A DNA stretch of 64,000 nt from Rhodococcus qingshengii. GTDB taxonomy: Bacteria > Actinomycetota > Actinomycetes > Mycobacteriales > Mycobacteriaceae. Made by a program: the position numbers and the translations under genes. Shown one piece after another: positions 36,520 through 44,895 of this stretch. Every line of letters starts with the position of its first letter. Position 1 is the stretch's first letter. The stretch lies in NCBI RefSeq assembly GCF_021025955.1, contig NZ_JAJNCL010000002.1, forward strand, positions 609,626 through 673,625, in the 5' to 3' direction. The notes beneath the pieces are model-generated. The model saw only the letters and a list, made by a program, of their open reading frames with translations, was not told the DNA's origin and searched no databases.

Positions 36520-37868
36520 CGGTTCTCCTGATAGGTCTTGCCGACCACCTCGGCATACTGCTGGGATTGTTCGAGTGCTTCTTTCACGCTCTTCTGACCT
36601 GCGATGGCAGCACTGATTTGCTGGCTGACGCGAGTGCCCAGGTCTTGAAACTCAGGGATGGTGAGGAACTGGACGCCGGTGTACGGAACCGGTTGCACTG
36701 TCGGGTTTTTCGGATCTGCATTGTTGATCGATTCGAGGGTGATCGGACCGAATGCCTGTGCGGCCGCTTGATACTCCGGAATCTCGTAGGTCGAAAGGCG
36801 ACTTCCCGGGGGGACTCTCGACCAGCCGAGTTCAGTGCCGACCTTCTGGATGTAATCCTTGTTCGTCATCCAGGAAATGAACTTCCAGGCATCATCTTTG
36901 TTCTGTGCCGACTCCGGGATTCCGAGCGCCCAGGTGTAGAGCCAACCGGGATCGGACTTCTCGACCTTCGGGGCCTTCGCATATCCGATGTTGCCGACCA
37001 CCTTCGACGATGCAGGGTCTTCGAGAACCGAAACAGCCGACGTCGCGTCGTACCACATCGCCGTGTTGCCTTGCGCGAATTGTGTTGCACATTCACCGAA
37101 TCCGCTTGTGGCGGGACCCGGCTGGCCGTGCTCCTTGACGGTGTCCACGTAGAACTGAACCGCATCCTCGACCTGCGGACTGGTCAACTGCGCATTCCAA
37201 TTCTCGTCGTACCAGCGTCCACCGAAGGTATTGATCACGGTGTTCAGCGGTGCGAGTACCTCACCCCAGCCAGGCTTTCCACGCAAGCAGATTCCCGCCA
37301 TCTTGGCGTCTGGGTTGTCGAACTGCGCTGCCCAACCCGCAACTTCTTGCCACGTCGGGTCTTCGGGAACTGTTATCCCCGCCTGATCGAACAGATCCTT
37401 GCGGTACATCAGGAACGACGACTCCCCGTAGAACGGGACCGCGTACATACTGTCCTCGTACGACAGAGAAGTCTTGATCGACGGTATGAAGTCATCCTCG
37501 TCATAACCAGGCGTCTTGTCCGCGTACTCGGACAAGTTCGTGAGCCAACCGTTGGCGGCCCACTGAGGTGTCTCGTAGTTGCTGATCATCACGACGTCGA
37601 ACTCACCGCCGCCGGTTGCCGTCGACGCTGTGATCTTGGCGCGGGCCTGGTTCTCGGAAAGGCTGACGAATTTGAGGTCGATGCCGGGGTTCTCGGCTTC
37701 GAAAGCCGGAGCCAATTTGACGGCGTCCTGCATCTGCGAGTTCGACACCATCGCAATGGTGACTGTTCGTCCGCCGGAACCACCGAGCGCACCAGCACCC
37801 GCACATCCCGACACCAGGAGGCAGAGCGCCGCCGCGGCAGCGCCCCACACTCGTCTTCCTGTTTTCAC
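36516..37868 (-). CDS. Extracellular sugar-alcohol-binding lipoprotein
   Basis: A 450-residue family 1 solute-binding protein. The signal WGAAAAALCLLVSGC ends in a lipobox cysteine, so the protein is membrane-anchored outside the cell. The mature part has the type I binding fold (TVTIAMVSNSQMQDAVKLAPAFEAENPG near the N-terminus). By context the ligand is mannitol, sorbitol, arabitol or a related polyol. Start codon GTG 37868. It is the first gene of the importer operon and lies 63 bases after the regulator. Confidence 0.92.
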   Translation of the reverse strand: MKTGRRVWGAAAAALCLLVSGCAGAGALGGSGGRTVTIAMVSNSQMQDAVKLAPAFEAENPGIDLKFVSLSENQARAKITASTATGGGEFDVVMISNYETPQWAANGWLTNLSEYADKTPGYDEDDFIPSIKTSLSYEDSMYAVPFYGESSFLMYRKDLFDQAGITVPEDPTWQEVAGWAAQFDNPDAKMAGICLRGKPGWGEVLAPLNTVINTFGGRWYDENWNAQLTSPQVEDAVQFYVDTVKEHGQPGPATSGFGECATQFAQGNTAMWYDATSAVSVLEDPASSKVVGNIGYAKAPKVEKSDPGWLYTWALGIPESAQNKDDAWKFISWMTNKDYIQKVGTELGWSRVPPGSRLSTYEIPEYQAAAQAFGPITLESINNADPKNPTVQPVPYTGVQFLTIPEFQDLGTRVSQQISAAIAGQKSVKEALEQSQQYAEVVGKTYQENR

Positions 37869-37931
37869 GGATTACCTTCCTTCACACTTGCGTGTCAGTC
37901 GCGCGCTCGGACAGCGAAACTCGTGAGATCG

Positions 37932-38930
37932 CTAGCCTTCGAGCAGCCACTGGGCGCACTCGACGTCGGTGACGAGTACGTTTGCCAAACCTCCGCGCAA
38001 TGCGCCCAGAACGGCCTGGCGTTTGTGTGTTCCCCCCGAAATCAGAATCGTCTGATCGCAGGATTTCACTGCGTCGAGCGATACGGAGACCGTTCGCTCA
38101 GGCAGTGGCCCCTCCACTCGATTGCCGTCGATCGTGTAGAAACGGCCGCCGATTTCACCAACAGCGCCTCGACTTTCCAACTCGTCCAGCATGGTCGAGT
38201 CGACGAAGCTACCGGCAAACAAGGTCGTGGCAGTCGAGACGGCACCGACTCCGAAAACCATTATGTCGGAATCAGTTCCGGCCTGCAGCGCCTTCGAGAT
38301 CACCGAGTCGTTTCGCATCGACTCCACAGTCGCCGGGTCGGCATAAAGCGGAGCATTGAGACGAATAGGATTGGCCTGCAACTGTTGTGCACATCGGCCG
38401 ATGGTGAAGTCGACACCGGTTTGGTAGTCGGTCACCGTCATGGAGCCGTCAAGTTGTACCACAGCCGAGCACTTCGCCGCCTTGTCTGGCAAAGAGCCTG
38501 CTACCGCAACGGTTTCCGGACCCCAGGTAAACCCGAGAACGCTCGAGGGCTGCAGACGACGAACCAGAACTTCCGCTGCTCGTCGGCCGAGCGCGTCGAA
38601 GTCCGGATCGTCCGAATCCGAAATCGCTTCGGGGACGATCAACACTTCAGCCAACCCGAAGTGCTTCTCCAGCTTCGATTCCAACTCCGTGTTCACCGAA
38701 CCTTCGAGCTCCGGCGGAACCAAAATCTCGACCCTGACCAAACCTTGCGTCCGCGCCCTGGCCAACAGTCGCCCGGCCGTCGGCCGCGAGACGCCCAACT
38801 TCGCTGCAATCTCCGCCTGGGTGGCGCCTTCGAGGTGATACATGGTCGCTGCCCGCAAGGCGAGCCGCACATCCTCGGAAGCGGGCAACTTCGACGACTT
38901 GAGTCCTGTGGGCTGAGCCGACTGGTTCAC
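37932..38930 (-). CDS. SorC/DeoR-type sugar-binding transcriptional regulator
   Basis: A 332-residue regulator. The N-terminal helix-turn-helix is ATQAEIAAKLGVSRPTAGRLLARAR (about residues 35-60) and the rest is a SorC-type sugar-phosphate-binding domain (GFTWGPETVAVAGSLP, SGGTHKRQAVLGAL). GTG 38930 is supported by AAGGAG eight bases upstream. It lies between the importer genes and the divergent dehydrogenase genes and probably controls both through the palindromes at 38969-39016. Confidence 0.9.
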   Translation of the reverse strand: MNQSAQPTGLKSSKLPASEDVRLALRAATMYHLEGATQAEIAAKLGVSRPTAGRLLARARTQGLVRVEILVPPELEGSVNTELESKLEKHFGLAEVLIVPEAISDSDDPDFDALGRRAAEVLVRRLQPSSVLGFTWGPETVAVAGSLPDKAAKCSAVVQLDGSMTVTDYQTGVDFTIGRCAQQLQANPIRLNAPLYADPATVESMRNDSVISKALQAGTDSDIMVFGVGAVSTATTLFAGSFVDSTMLDELESRGAVGEIGGRFYTIDGNRVEGPLPERTVSVSLDAVKSCDQTILISGGTHKRQAVLGALRGGLANVLVTDVECAQWLLEG

Positions 38931-38968
38931 ACGGTCTCCTTGTGCATCAGTTTCAAAGTTTCTCGATC

Positions 38969-38984
38969 GTGAGCAGATGCTCAC
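38969..38984. promoter_or_regulatory. Palindromic operator candidate 1 of the polyol regulon
   Basis: GTGAGCAGATGCTCAC has perfect 7-base arms (GTGAGCA / TGCTCAC) around GA. It lies between the divergently transcribed regulator (start 38930) and dehydrogenase (start 39022). Confidence 0.7.
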
Positions 38985-38985
38985 T

Positions 38986-39016
38986 AGATGTTCTTATGCT
39001 CATTAAGCTAACATCT
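38986..39016. promoter_or_regulatory. Inverted repeat operator candidate 2 of the polyol regulon
   Basis: AGATGTT (38986-38992) and AACATCT (39010-39016) form an exact inverted repeat with 17 bases between, ending 5 bases before the dehydrogenase GTG start. Wide-spaced half-sites fit an oligomeric SorC-type regulator. Confidence 0.55.
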
Positions 39017-39021
39017 ACGTT

Positions 39022-40080
39022 GTGACCCACACAACAGTTTCCGGAGAATCCGTCGATCTACCTGCGACAATTCGGGCAAATGTCCTCGTTGAGACCGGAA
39101 AGATGCAAATGGTCGAGAGACCACGACCGTCCCCGAAAGCCGGGGAAGTTCTCGTTCGGATCCATGCCGTGGGCGTGTGCGGGTCGGACGCGCACTACTT
39201 TCACGAAGGTCGCATCGGCCCTTACGTAGTCAACTCACCGCTCGTTCTCGGACACGAAGCATCGGGACGCATCGCCGCAGTCGGTGACGGCGTCGACCCA
39301 AGACGCATCGGGCAGCGTGTCTCCATCGAGCCTCAGAAGCCCGATCCGACAAGTCCCGAATCCAAGGCAGGCAGATACAACCTCTGCCCTCATATGAAGT
39401 TCTTCGCGACGCCGCCGATCGACGGTGCGCTGACCGACTACGTCACGATCGGTGCCGACTTCGCCCATCCCATCGCAGATTCCGTGTCCTACGAGGCAGC
39501 TGCGCTGTTCGAGCCACTCTCCGTAGGGATCGCCTCAGCCCAGAAGGCGGGGATCACTGCCGGCTCTCGGGTGTTGATCGCCGGCGCCGGCCCGGTAGGA
39601 ATCGTGACGACGCAGGTGGCCAAGGCATTCGGCGCGACGGACGTCATCGTCTCGGACATCGATGCGGCCCGGCGTGATGTGGCACTGAAATTCGGCGCAA
39701 CAACCGTCGTTGATCCCCGTGAAAGCGACGTACGCTCGCTGGCCGTCGACGCATTCATCGACGCGTCGGGTGCCACGGCCGCGGTGATCGACGGGATTCA
39801 CGCAGTTCGGCCGGCTGGGACAGTCGTTCTGGTCGGAATGGGCGCCGACGAGATCCCGTTGCCGGTCCCGATCATCCAGAACCGGGAACTGATCCTGACC
39901 GGGGTGTTCCGATACGCCAACACGTGGCCGATCGCCGCCGCACTGGTCGATGCCGGGCGCGTCGACCTGGATTCGATGGTCACTGCCCGCTTTTCACTCG
40001 AACAGTCGCAAGAAGCCCTGGTGGCCGACCGCATTCCCGGCAGCATCAAAGCCGTAGTCATCGTCGCCGAAGGAGACTAG
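39022..40080 (+). CDS. Zinc-dependent polyol dehydrogenase (sorbitol/L-iditol 2-dehydrogenase type)
   Basis: A 352-residue medium-chain dehydrogenase. The catalytic zinc ligands are in AVGVCGSDAHYFHEG and LGHEASG, with the family's GRYNLCPHMKFFATPP segment after. The NAD-binding GAGPVGIV and the acidic residue in VSDIDAARR indicate NAD rather than NADP. It oxidises a polyol such as sorbitol or xylitol to the ketose. Start GTG 39022. It is followed after 7 bases by the mannitol dehydrogenase gene. Confidence 0.9.
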   Translation: MTHTTVSGESVDLPATIRANVLVETGKMQMVERPRPSPKAGEVLVRIHAVGVCGSDAHYFHEGRIGPYVVNSPLVLGHEASGRIAAVGDGVDPRRIGQRVSIEPQKPDPTSPESKAGRYNLCPHMKFFATPPIDGALTDYVTIGADFAHPIADSVSYEAAALFEPLSVGIASAQKAGITAGSRVLIAGAGPVGIVTTQVAKAFGATDVIVSDIDAARRDVALKFGATTVVDPRESDVRSLAVDAFIDASGATAAVIDGIHAVRPAGTVVLVGMGADEIPLPVPIIQNRELILTGVFRYANTWPIAAALVDAGRVDLDSMVTARFSLEQSQEALVADRIPGSIKAVVIVAEGD

Positions 40081-40087
40081 AACTTTC

Positions 40088-41560
40088 ATGGAACTCAATA
40101 CGAAGACCGTGCACAACTTCGACACTTCACTCCAAGTGCCAAACTACGACCGGAGCAAAGTCACTACCGGCATAGTGCATTTCGGTGTCGGCGGTTTTCA
40201 CCGTGCACACCAGGCCATGTACATCGACACTCTCCTGCGACGTGGCGAGGGCTTCGACTGGGGAATCTGCGGTGTGGGAGTGATGCCGTCGGACAAGCGA
40301 ATGAGAGACGCACTCCGAGCGCAGGACGGCCTCTTCACCCTGGCACTCAAGCATGCAGACGGAACGCTCGAGGGCCGGGTCATCGGGTCGATCGTCGAGT
40401 ACCTGTTCGCTCCAGACGATCCGCAGGCAGTGATCGAAAAAATGGCATCCGAATCGACGAAGATCGTCTCCCTCACCATCACCGAGGGCGGATACAACAT
40501 CTCGGACAGCACGGGCGAGTTCGACTCGTCCAATCCCGATGTGGTGCACGACCTCGAACCCGGAACACTCCCCCGCACCACCTTCGGTCTGATCTGCGCT
40601 GCACTCGCACTCCGTCGAGACCGGGGTCTGGCACCGTTCACGATCATGAGTTGCGACAACATCGAAGGCAACGGATCAGTCGCGAGGAACGCTTTCGGAG
40701 CCTTTGCCGCCCTGAAGGATCCCGAACTTGCGGAGTGGATCGAAAAGAACGGCGCCTTCCCCAACTCCATGGTCGACCGGATCACACCCGTCACGACAGC
40801 CGAGGTGACAGCAGAGATCGCCGAGACGTTTGGCGTCGAAGATCAGTGGCCGATTGCAGCGGAACCCTTCACCGCGTGGTTCCTCGAGGACGAGTTCACC
40901 ATGGGCAGACCCCCTTTGGAGAATGCCGGCGTGAATCTGGTGCCGGACGTTCGCCCGTACGAACTCATGAAACTGCGCCTTCTCAACGCCAGCCATCAAG
41001 GCATCGCGTACTTCGGCTACCTTGCCGGATACCGCCTGGTCCACGAGGCATGCCAGGACGAACTCTTGTCAGGGTTCCTGCTCGACTACATGAATCTCGA
41101 AGCGACGCCGACGCTTGACCCGGTACCCGGCGTCGACCTCGATCAGTACAAGAAGACCCTCATCGAACGATTCTCGAACCCTCACGTCCGCGACACGATT
41201 GCACGTCTGTGTGCCGAGTCGTCCGATCGAATTCCCAAGTGGCTGTTGCCCGTCATCCGGAAGCAACTCGACGCCGGCGGGTCGATCAACCTATCCACCG
41301 CCATTGTCGCCAGCTGGGTCCGCTACGCCGAGGGTTCAGACGAGAATGGAGACCCCATCAACGTCGTCGATCAGATGGCGGACACTCTGGTACCGCTCGC
41401 GCAGAAACAGTCGAGCGATCCACTGGCCTTCATCGGAAACCGCCAAGTCTTCGGCGATCTCGTGGACGACCGCCGATTTGTCGCAAGCTTCCGAAAGACT
41501 CTCGACTCATTGCACTCCGTCGGAGCCAGAAAAACTCTCGAGGAGGTACGTGGGCTCTGA
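40088..41560 (+). CDS. Mannitol 2-dehydrogenase family protein
   Basis: A 490-residue polyol-specific long-chain dehydrogenase. The N-terminal nucleotide site IVHFGVGGFHRAHQA and the catalytic K-x(4)-N-x(2)-H signature in LMKLRLLNASHQGIAYFG are intact. The family converts D-mannitol to fructose, or D-arabinitol to xylulose. With the sorbitol-type enzyme, importer and PfkB kinase it completes a route from polyol to sugar phosphate. It ends one base before the convergent DinB-like gene. Confidence 0.93.
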   Translation: MELNTKTVHNFDTSLQVPNYDRSKVTTGIVHFGVGGFHRAHQAMYIDTLLRRGEGFDWGICGVGVMPSDKRMRDALRAQDGLFTLALKHADGTLEGRVIGSIVEYLFAPDDPQAVIEKMASESTKIVSLTITEGGYNISDSTGEFDSSNPDVVHDLEPGTLPRTTFGLICAALALRRDRGLAPFTIMSCDNIEGNGSVARNAFGAFAALKDPELAEWIEKNGAFPNSMVDRITPVTTAEVTAEIAETFGVEDQWPIAAEPFTAWFLEDEFTMGRPPLENAGVNLVPDVRPYELMKLRLLNASHQGIAYFGYLAGYRLVHEACQDELLSGFLLDYMNLEATPTLDPVPGVDLDQYKKTLIERFSNPHVRDTIARLCAESSDRIPKWLLPVIRKQLDAGGSINLSTAIVASWVRYAEGSDENGDPINVVDQMADTLVPLAQKQSSDPLAFIGNRQVFGDLVDDRRFVASFRKTLDSLHSVGARKTLEEVRGL

Positions 41561-42079
41561 CTACGCCGATACGTCGTGGAGGTGATGGATCGGATCGTGA
41601 ATGAAGTATGCCGCCAACGATTCGACGGTGAACGCCGATCCGTCACTGCGGAGACCCCGTCGTTGGCGGCTACCCTCTGGCACGGTTTCGAAAGCGTTCG
41701 CGACCTCCGCGGCAGCGTCCGACAATTCCGATGCCACCGTTGCCGGATCTTGGTCGTTGTATCGCTCGGCCTCAGCTGTTGCGTCCTGATCCCAGTTCTC
41801 GAATCTCGGATCGTCGAATTCGAGCATCTGTTCCAACCGCACCTTGAAGATCCTGAACACGTCGCGCACATGGGCGGAATACTCCAACGCTGACCACGTT
41901 TCGCTGTCTAGCCGCACCGTCACGTTCTCGCGTTCGAGCACTGCAGCCCAGGAGGCGGCGTTGGCACGCACCAGATCGGGAACGTCCGTGAATGCGACGG
42001 TGGATGAATCGAACCCACACTCGGCGCAAGGGCGTTCGAGGACCCAGGTCCAATTCTTTGTATCCGGGGTGATCGGCAT
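41561..42079 (-). CDS. DinB-family protein
   Basis: A 172-residue four-helix-bundle protein of the DinB/YfiT type. Visible are SALEYSAHVRDVFRIF (first helix with the metal His) and the C-terminal FIHDPIHHLHDV with the further metal-binding histidines. Two cysteines in ERPCAECGFD near the N-terminus are an added feature common in this actinobacterial subgroup. It is likely a thiol-dependent transferase or metal-dependent hydrolase, exact role unknown. ATG 42079 gives the conserved N-terminus. Confidence 0.82.
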   Translation of the reverse strand: MPITPDTKNWTWVLERPCAECGFDSSTVAFTDVPDLVRANAASWAAVLERENVTVRLDSETWSALEYSAHVRDVFRIFKVRLEQMLEFDDPRFENWDQDATAEAERYNDQDPATVASELSDAAAEVANAFETVPEGSRQRRGLRSDGSAFTVESLAAYFIHDPIHHLHDVSA

Positions 42080-42128
42080 GGATCGAGAATAGTCCGCCGG
42101 AGCGGAGTCAGTCTGCTTCGATTGGCCG

Positions 42129-42314
42129 ATGAAGCGAATCGTGCTCGGTATTGCGATTACCTTCGTGCTGACGCTCCCCGCGTGTGGCGCGGAAGTGGGC
42201 GCCCCCGAGCCGCGCGACCGCAACAGCAGACGGTGGTCGTCAACTCACTTCATTCGGCTACCCGAGGCCAATGTTGATCCGTATTTCCGTCATCGTTTGC
42301 GGCATCTGGTTTGA
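42129..42314 (+). CDS. Short lipoprotein-like ORF, possibly a remnant
   Basis: A 61-codon ORF with a convincing lipoprotein signal (MKRIVLGIAITFVLTLPAC) but only about 42 residues after the cysteine and an Arg-rich, unstructured tail. It may be a small lipoprotein or the 5' fragment of a decayed gene. Confidence 0.35.
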   Translation: MKRIVLGIAITFVLTLPACGAEVGAPEPRDRNSRRWSSTHFIRLPEANVDPYFRHRLRHLV

Positions 42315-42322
42315 TTCGAAAC

Positions 42323-42664
42323 ATGCGCTCTTCGCTCGCCTTGGCCACTCTCGCTGCAGGTTTGTTGATTGGGGGTTGCGCGGCGCCGGCGGTTCAGCAA
42401 CCCGACACCGTAACGACAACAGCCGAAACGGGCGGAACGTGGGTCCGAAGGCTCGATGTGCCCGATTCGATTCACGATATTTGTCAGTCGATACTCGAAC
42501 TGGCCGACGACTTGGGATACGCGCCGAACGATTCCACTCCACCATTGAACCGAGTCCGCAATCACATGCTTGGCCCGAACAACGATTGGAGGGGCATCGA
42601 CCCCGAGGGGCGCCAACGCGTCCAAGAGGCATTCGAGAAGGCAGAATCAGGGTCCTGCGGTTGA
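42323..42664 (+). CDS. Small lipoprotein, function unknown
   Basis: A 113-residue protein with signal MRSSLALATLAAGLLIGGC and a lipobox cysteine at residue 19. The mature part has a short Thr-rich linker then a helical segment with two cysteines (IHDICQSILELADDLGY and the C-terminal SGSCG). No family is recognised. The TTG at 42311 is an alternative start four codons upstream. Confidence 0.65.
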   Translation: MRSSLALATLAAGLLIGGCAAPAVQQPDTVTTTAETGGTWVRRLDVPDSIHDICQSILELADDLGYAPNDSTPPLNRVRNHMLGPNNDWRGIDPEGRQRVQEAFEKAESGSCG

Positions 42665-43270
42665 GCAACGCTGGACGTCTGGTTCGTCCCTCGTACAACG
42701 GAATTACAAACAACGACGTCCGTTACGTTGACCTGTCAGGTTGATCAGAGGTGCGACCCGGCACAATTCGCCGAGCCCTTGTCTCCGCCGCCCAACGACG
42801 TCGTGTCCATCGACAGCAAAGCGATCCCCGGCGCCCACCGACTTCCGGTAGCGCGACCTCGAAGTTGCTGTTCGTTTACAGCTCTTATCGTTACACTTCG
42901 AAATCAACTGTAACTCGTCAGCAACTACTTTGTTCCGATTGCCCGGTTTGATCTCGGTGACGCAGAACAGCAGGGGTGGCCCCACACGATTTGCGTCGTC
43001 CCTGCCATCTCCGCCCTAGGTGTGTGCGCCTCAGGCAAGGCAGAAGAACGACCTTCCGCCGACGAACTCCCGGCGTAGGTATCGCCGCGCGTCCATCACT
43101 TGCGGTCAACTGCGATGCACTAAAGACGCAACGCGGATAAGGGGCGGCGACACAGCCGTTCGATGGCTTTCGGACCCGAAGTTTTTCATCACCGCGTCAG
43201 ACAGCTGGTCAGCTAAGGCTGCGTCCAAAGTCCTCATTACTGATGACCTAAGTCCGACAGCACTTTTCAC
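42665..43270. other. Long stretch with no convincing gene
   Basis: About 600 bases with no ORF that I can support on either strand. The open frames here are low-complexity and basic, with no known motif. The base composition looks less GC-rich than the neighbours around 42.85-42.95 kb. It may hold an old pseudogene or an undetected RNA. Confidence 0.5.
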
Positions 43271-43275
43271 GAAAA

Positions 43276-43308
43276 AGAGGATCCCGCCTGTGCGGGATCC
43301 TCTTCGCT
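43276..43308 (-). terminator. Terminator of the GDSL hydrolase gene
   Basis: AGAGGATCCCGC (43276-43287) pairs perfectly with GCGGGATCCTCT (43292-43303). On the minus strand it is followed by TTTTTC. It lies 12 bases after the hydrolase stop. Confidence 0.85.
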
Positions 43309-43319
43309 TTCCTTCGGAG

Positions 43320-44036
43320 CTAGAGACCGAGCGAGTGAAGGTGCTCGCTGATCTTCTCGAACATGAGCCTCTGACCAGCCGGTGTGGGATGCATGCCGTC
43401 TTCCTTGAGTAGCGTCGGGTCCGACAGCCAGTTCTCGGTAAGCGCGTCGATGAAAGGTAGCTTGTACTGCTCAGCGGCGGAACGGATTCGATCGTTCACG
43501 TTGACAGCAGTCTCGGATGGAGGCCGGTCGTCCATGATGGGGCCGATGACTACAACCTTGGCGTCAGGAAGCCGATCTCGTAGCTGCGCATACAACTCTC
43601 GAGTCGCATCTCGCACTTCGAGCGGGTACGAAACATCGTTCCGACCGCCGGCGATGATGACAACCTCGGGATTCACCGCAACGACCTGATCAATTTTCGC
43701 ACCGAACGGTAGCTTGCCTTTTTCCGCGTTTCCCTGGACGTAGCCGGTACCACCGCTCGCAAAATCTGCTAGGTACCAGCGACGATCGAAGGCAAGCAGT
43801 GCCGGCCAGTGATCTCCCGTCGTGTTCGGAATCGAGTAAGAGTCCCCCAAGATTGCGACCGTGTCGAAGTCGTCGGTAGGGGAATTCAGCGCCGGCGCCG
43901 AACTGTCAGGCTGCGATACAGAGGCAGTTGCCCGACTGTCTCGGGATTGCTCGTACGCAAATCCTACGATCACCGCTACGACGGTGAAAACCATGGCACC
44001 GATGACGGCGACAGTTCGCTTGTTGGGTTTGGTCAC
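43320..44036 (-). CDS. Membrane-anchored SGNH/GDSL hydrolase
   Basis: A 238-residue protein with one N-terminal membrane helix (TVAVIGAMVFTVVAVIVGFAY, about residues 7-27), a Ser/Pro linker and an SGNH hydrolase domain: block I VAILGDSYS with the nucleophile Ser, block II Gly in ASGGTGY, block III GGRNDVS and block V DGMHPTPAG with Asp and His. It likely acts outside the cell on an ester (lipid, acetylated polysaccharide). GTG 44036 is taken as start; upstream sequence is open but not protein-like. Confidence 0.85.
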   Translation of the reverse strand: MTKPNKRTVAVIGAMVFTVVAVIVGFAYEQSRDSRATASVSQPDSSAPALNSPTDDFDTVAILGDSYSIPNTTGDHWPALLAFDRRWYLADFASGGTGYVQGNAEKGKLPFGAKIDQVVAVNPEVVIIAGGRNDVSYPLEVRDATRELYAQLRDRLPDAKVVVIGPIMDDRPPSETAVNVNDRIRSAAEQYKLPFIDALTENWLSDPTLLKEDGMHPTPAGQRLMFEKISEHLHSLGL

Positions 44037-44403
44037 CCCGTAAACATACGGGGTCGAATCATGTTGCCTCTGAGCGAGTGTCAAGCATCTTTCGTTCCGC
44101 TTGAATCGAACTTCGATGAAGGAGCGAAATCCCGCTCTCACAGCAGACTCAGGCCAAGCTCGCTGGAAGTTAAGGCGCGGCAAAGCATTCAGGGCACACT
44201 GTCCCCCATTCGACGGACCAAAGTCCATTTCCAATTCAACACTCCGACAAGCGGCAATCGCGCAGCTACATTTCGTCGACACTTCAACTACTTTCGGTAC
44301 ATCTGCACGGCCGCGCGACAAGACCCAGTCTCCCCCGCTCGGCAATCCCCTCTATTCTTCTCATTCGAAGAAGCTGGCACCAGGTGCCAGGAAGAACGCC
44401 GAC
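44037..44403. other. Divergent intergenic region with a palindrome at the downstream ribosome site
   Basis: 367 bases between divergent genes, presumably both promoters. The one clear structure is CTGGCACCAGGTGCCAG at 44374-44390 (8-base arms around one A), whose right arm runs into the AGGAAG Shine-Dalgarno of the gene starting at 44404. Confidence 0.5.
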
Positions 44404-44895
44404 ATGCCAGAAACAGAAGCAAAGCGCAGCAATCGGCGACTGATCGCGATCGCAGCACTCGCGGTCGTACTTCTCGCGAAAGGCGCCTACTCGTTCGGGG
44501 TCCGCCCCGAGCCGTACCCGACAATTCGCATGCCCAGCTTCGGCGGCGTGCCCAATTCAGACGGGCGAGTCAGTGGAAGTGGCTTGGATATCACTCTCCA
44601 TTACACCGACGGAACCAAAATGAGTCCCAACCCAGTAGATCTCGCCGGCGATATTCGCTACTCATCCGCGAGAGCATCACTCGATTATGCGTTCCGCCCC
44701 AGCAGGGCAGGCGACCGCAACGCCCGAACAGCGGACCCTGAATTGGTCGAATGGCTCCGAAACCGCAGCGTCGAAGTCGGAAGTGGTGCCATCCCGGACA
44801 GTATCGAGTTCTGCTGGCGCAAAACAATTATCGACATCACCGACGGAACCGTTGCGTCAACTGACCCGTGCGAAACGACAAGGGTTGATCTATGA
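44404..44895 (+). CDS. Membrane-anchored hypothetical protein
   Basis: A 163-residue protein with one N-terminal helix (RLIAIAALAVVLLAKGAYSF) and an external domain of about 135 residues with two cysteines (EFCWRK and DPCETT) and a beta-rich look (GSGLDITLHYTDG). An AGGAAG lies 10 bases before ATG 44404. Its stop overlaps the start of the decayed membrane-protein gene downstream (ATGA), so the two were once a coupled pair. Function unknown. Confidence 0.65.
   Translation: MPETEAKRSNRRLIAIAALAVVLLAKGAYSFGVRPEPYPTIRMPSFGGVPNSDGRVSGSGLDITLHYTDGTKMSPNPVDLAGDIRYSSARASLDYAFRPSRAGDRNARTADPELVEWLRNRSVEVGSGAIPDSIEFCWRKTIIDITDGTVASTDPCETTRVDL

Noticed and set aside
36567-38972. 801-codon open frame on the plus strand opposite the binding protein and regulator
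   Set aside because: It is exactly antisense to two clear genes and its translation is rich in Arg, Cys and His without any domain; long antisense frames are expected in high-GC DNA.
43809-44741. 310-codon plus-strand frame opposite the GDSL hydrolase
   Set aside because: Antisense to the SGNH domain and then out of frame with the anchored protein; no motif.
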